Of a stretch of 64,000 nucleotides of DNA, positions 61,383-64,000 are shown piece after piece. The position numbers and the translations under genes were made by a program. The notes under the pieces are model-generated. The model searched no databases. It was not told the origin of the DNA and saw only the letters and a program-made list of their open reading frames with translations. Positions within the stretch are counted from its first letter, which is position 1. The number at the start of each line of letters is the position of its first letter. This DNA is from Pseudopyrenochaeta lycopersici (lineage: Eukaryota; Ascomycota; Dothideomycetes; Pleosporales; Pseudopyrenochaetaceae), in NCBI GenBank assembly GCA_003313425.1, contig NHZP01000075.1, positions 124,001 to 188,000 on the forward strand, in the 5' to 3' direction.

Positions 61383-64000
61383 TACTGCTGCCTTAGACTC
61401 TAGGCTTATTAGATAAGTTAGTAACTTACTTAAATATATCTAACTAGCCTTAATTAACGCAGTAAATCACGCGTGTGCCTAATCGCGGTATTAACTTCTA
61501 GAATTACAGATAATACGTCATACCTTAGAAGAGTAAGACTACGTTTAAAGACTTCTATAAGGAACTAGTTAAGTAACTATCGCACGTTTAGAAACATATA
61601 GTAACTAAGTAGATAATCTCTTACAGCTTATACGTTAACAAACTCCTTAACCTAGTTAGTGCGGCTGCTTAGGCATTTAAGAATAACGCGGCCCTTATAG
61701 CTAAATTTGGAGGTGTGCACTAGTTTAACGCCTAGTTTCCTATAGTTAAAGATGTTAAAGACTATTAAGCTAAGTAAGGCAGCGAGTTATAATTAGCTAC
61801 AAGCTACCTTAAGAGCTTATACAAGCCTCTTTTTAATTAGGTTATTAGTGTACATATAAGTTTAGTTATATACAGCTATTCAGGCGTTACTAACCTTATA
61901 TTCCTCCTGCAATAAGTTAAGATTACAGACCTCGCGCTATACCTTAACACAGAACTTATCCTATAACTCTAAGATCTAAAAAGGCGTTAAGATAAGTCTG
62001 TAAACGTAACTAATATTAGTAATATAAAAGTAACTTTATAAATAATTCCTACCTATATAACTTAATTATAGGATAATAAGAACTTAAGGGCGTTAGCTAC
62101 TAAGAACAGGGTTTAAAAAGGTAACACAGACGTTTATACTTATACGCGCGAGAATAATAATAAGCACTTATTCTAGAAAGGAGTACTAAAATAGTTTAAG
62201 AAGCTTAAACACTTAAGTAAGACGCGCACTAATATAGTTACAAAGGACGACTAATAGCTTATTAAATAAGGACTCTAGATATATACGTGCGAGCTTATTA
62301 TCCCTTAGATTCGCGCTATTAAAGTCGCGAAATTAAGTAGGTAATTAAGTTAGTCCTCCTGTTAAGGCAGTCTAGGAGTATAGTTACCTATTAAGTATTA
62401 GTAACTCTAAAGTAGGTTATAATCTATAGGGAGCTATTAATATTTACAGCACGCGTTTATTAATAAGATTATCTAGTCCCCTTAACTTACTTCTTATCTA
62501 GAGGCGGAACTAATCTAATTAAATAATATTAAGGTAACCTTAAGAAAAGATATCGTATATCTAGGTAACTAATTATAATTAATGCTGTTGGCCCTAGGAC
62601 TAATTAGCTTAAGGTAAACTTACGCAGCTACTTAATTTAGAGACAGCTAAGTAGGGACGCTTAAAGCGCTTAACGTAAACCTAGATATCCTAGAAAGTAT
62701 TAAAGGATAAGAAGATTCTATTATTCTAGCTTTTACTCTGTACACTTCTTATAAGTGTAAGAATAAGGAATCTGTTATAGCTAAGATACTTTTGTAAATA
62801 AAGCTGTATAGGAAGGTTAAGATCTAGAAGTAGTTTAAGCTCCTAGAAGAATAGTACTATAAAACTATTAACTATAGTTAACTATTAGATAAGCGAGGTA
62901 ACTATATACCTAATCCTAATTATGTCTGTTACTTTTACTTTACTTATATCGCGTCTTACGTAGGAGTGTTCTATTACAGCATAAACTACTATTAGATCTA
63001 AGAAGTCTTACTTATCTTATACCTCTATAAAGATAAGATTAGAGAATATTAAGCTAACCTAGTTATATAAGTCCTTTTTATAAAGTTGTACTAAGGTAGC
63101 TGTACCTATAAGGATCTTAAGAGCTACTAATATAGGCCTGTACAGACTACACCTAATATTAACTAGGAAGCATTTATAGAGACGATAAAGCTTTAACCTT
63201 TAATTAACGAATTTAAATAAATAGGAAGTATTATCTGCGACGTCTTTAGCTAGATCTAGAAGGATAAGGAACTAGTTAAAATTATTAATAAAAGCTTTAA
63301 GATGTACGACTACTATACTTGCTAGATTAGTAGCAAAGATAACCTTAGTTAGGAACGTATAATATATTACTTATTGCCGCAGCAACTAGTCCGCGGAGAT
63401 CTTAAATATTACCTAATCTATACAGCTATTTAAAGGGAGCCTTACCTTATCTTATACCTATACTACGCTAAATATACAAAACTAGGTAATAAGACTTACT
63501 TCTGCTACGTTAATCTTAATATTACTCAGGCAGTTTACTCTAAACGCGGGTAGATATAATTTAAGGCAGTGTCTCTTTTAATAATAAGGATAAACATAAC
63601 TACACTAAGATGTTGCTAGGCTTCTATAATATTATTAATAGTTACTAAGAATAGCGTAAGAACTTAGGTTAAGATAATAGTATAGGGCTAATTAAATTAT
63701 AGAGTAATGCTATACACTTCCTATAAGAACTAAGGGAGAAGTAGCCTAACGTATAATAGACGAAGCAGCTATATAAATAAGGTAAGGTAAGGATTTCAGA
63801 TCTACGCCTGCCTTATAGCTTAACTAGACTATCTACTATTAAACGACGAACTGTGCTACTCTAGTACATAAAAGTTAATAATAACATAGAAACTATAGAG
63901 GTTCCTAAGATAGGCAGCTACTAATTAATTATAACTACTTATTAGCACCTTACTAAGGCCCTATGCACGCCCTCTGGTTACCTAAATAAATACAGAGGTA
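61383..64000 (+). pseudogene. E3' extra gene after integrase (5' part; continues beyond the window)
   Basis: This is the plus-strand version of the 15,700-18,925 gene. The frame through FKDFYKELVK, YSLYVNKLLNLVSAAA, SGVTNLIFLL, TNIVTKDD, YYLIYTAI and REPYLILYLYYAKYTKLGNK is interrupted only by RIP-type stops. The mutated H-x-D-like site is at about 63,500-63,520. Its end is visible only in the left arm. Confidence 0.5.

Larger units (their letters stand above)
51672..64000. repeat. Right arm of the giant inverted repeat
   Basis: It is an inverted copy of 36792-16308 lacking E4, running to the end of the window. The exact base offset is constant, so there is no net indel across 12,329 bases. 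It contains a second copy of the E2 LTR and gag and of E3 nested at the identical base. Confidence 0.9.
53413..64000 (+). mobile_element. E3', right-arm copy of the giant LTR element (runs off the window)
   Basis: The 5' LTR is 53413-53736. The leader follows to 54,198, then gag (about 54,250-54,950), protease/RT (about 57,800-58,500, LFLDNI at about 58,290), integrase core (LIADRGPNFTK at about 59,838-59,870), integrase C-terminal barrel (about 60,240-60,540) and the start of the extra gene (61,383 onward). The site where E4 sits in the left arm is empty here (GTTTC once, near 54,200). All frames carry RIP-type stops. Confidence 0.8.

Overview
The window comes from a filamentous ascomycete (Pezizomycotina). 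Three intron-bearing, ordinary-composition genes fill the first 6.4 kb. Almost everything after about 6.7 kb is transposon sequence damaged by repeat-induced point mutation (RIP): CpA/TpG is nearly gone, TpA is in great excess, and former CAA/CAG/TGG codons read TAA/TAG.

Gene island (1-6403): a GH43 beta-xylosidase/arabinofuranosidase-type gene (370-2036, +, one intron); a Zn2Cys6 transcription factor (3992-2019, -, two introns) whose 3' end overlaps the GH43 coding sequence tail-to-tail; and, across a 704-bp divergent promoter, a GH1 beta-glucosidase (4697-6403, +, three introns). Together they look like a small plant-polysaccharide or oligosaccharide utilisation cluster with a local regulator. 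None of the enzymes has a signal peptide.

Broken gene: a cupredoxin-like gene is split by a pogo/Fot-type transposon (T1). Its 3' part is at 6688-6529 (-) and its 5' part at 45174-45357 (+). The halves join in frame at the TA target site but lie 38.5 kb apart in opposite orientation.

Transposon block (6689-64000). E1 is a truncated Ty3/gypsy chromovirus (6895-9179). E2 is a second chromovirus (9804-36792, -) into which E3, an 11.8-kb LTR element with an extra gene of about 3.2 kb after integrase, inserted (15105-35051). E3 in turn holds the less mutated gypsy element E4 (26110-34260). E5 is another E2-family copy (36793-42816, +), followed by a gag fragment of another element (E6). Next come the T1 3' fragment with a solo LTR, a pogo-family element T2 (about 47684-51650), and inside T2 a young T1 copy (49153-51279) with one nonsense codon.

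Large-scale structure: from 51672 to the window end the sequence is an inverted copy of 36792-16308, colinear without a net indel once E4 is removed. The arms are at least 12.3 kb each with a 14.9-kb spacer. Flipping the spacer makes the T1 halves and the cupredoxin halves colinear and places an 8-bp repeat (TAGGGACG) on both sides of E2. This points to recombination between the arms, or to an unresolved assembly orientation. The points most worth following are this flip, the doubled E2+E3 composite, the extra E3 gene, and coiled-coil or Cys-rich ORFs encoded antisense between pol and the 3' LTR in four gypsy elements.
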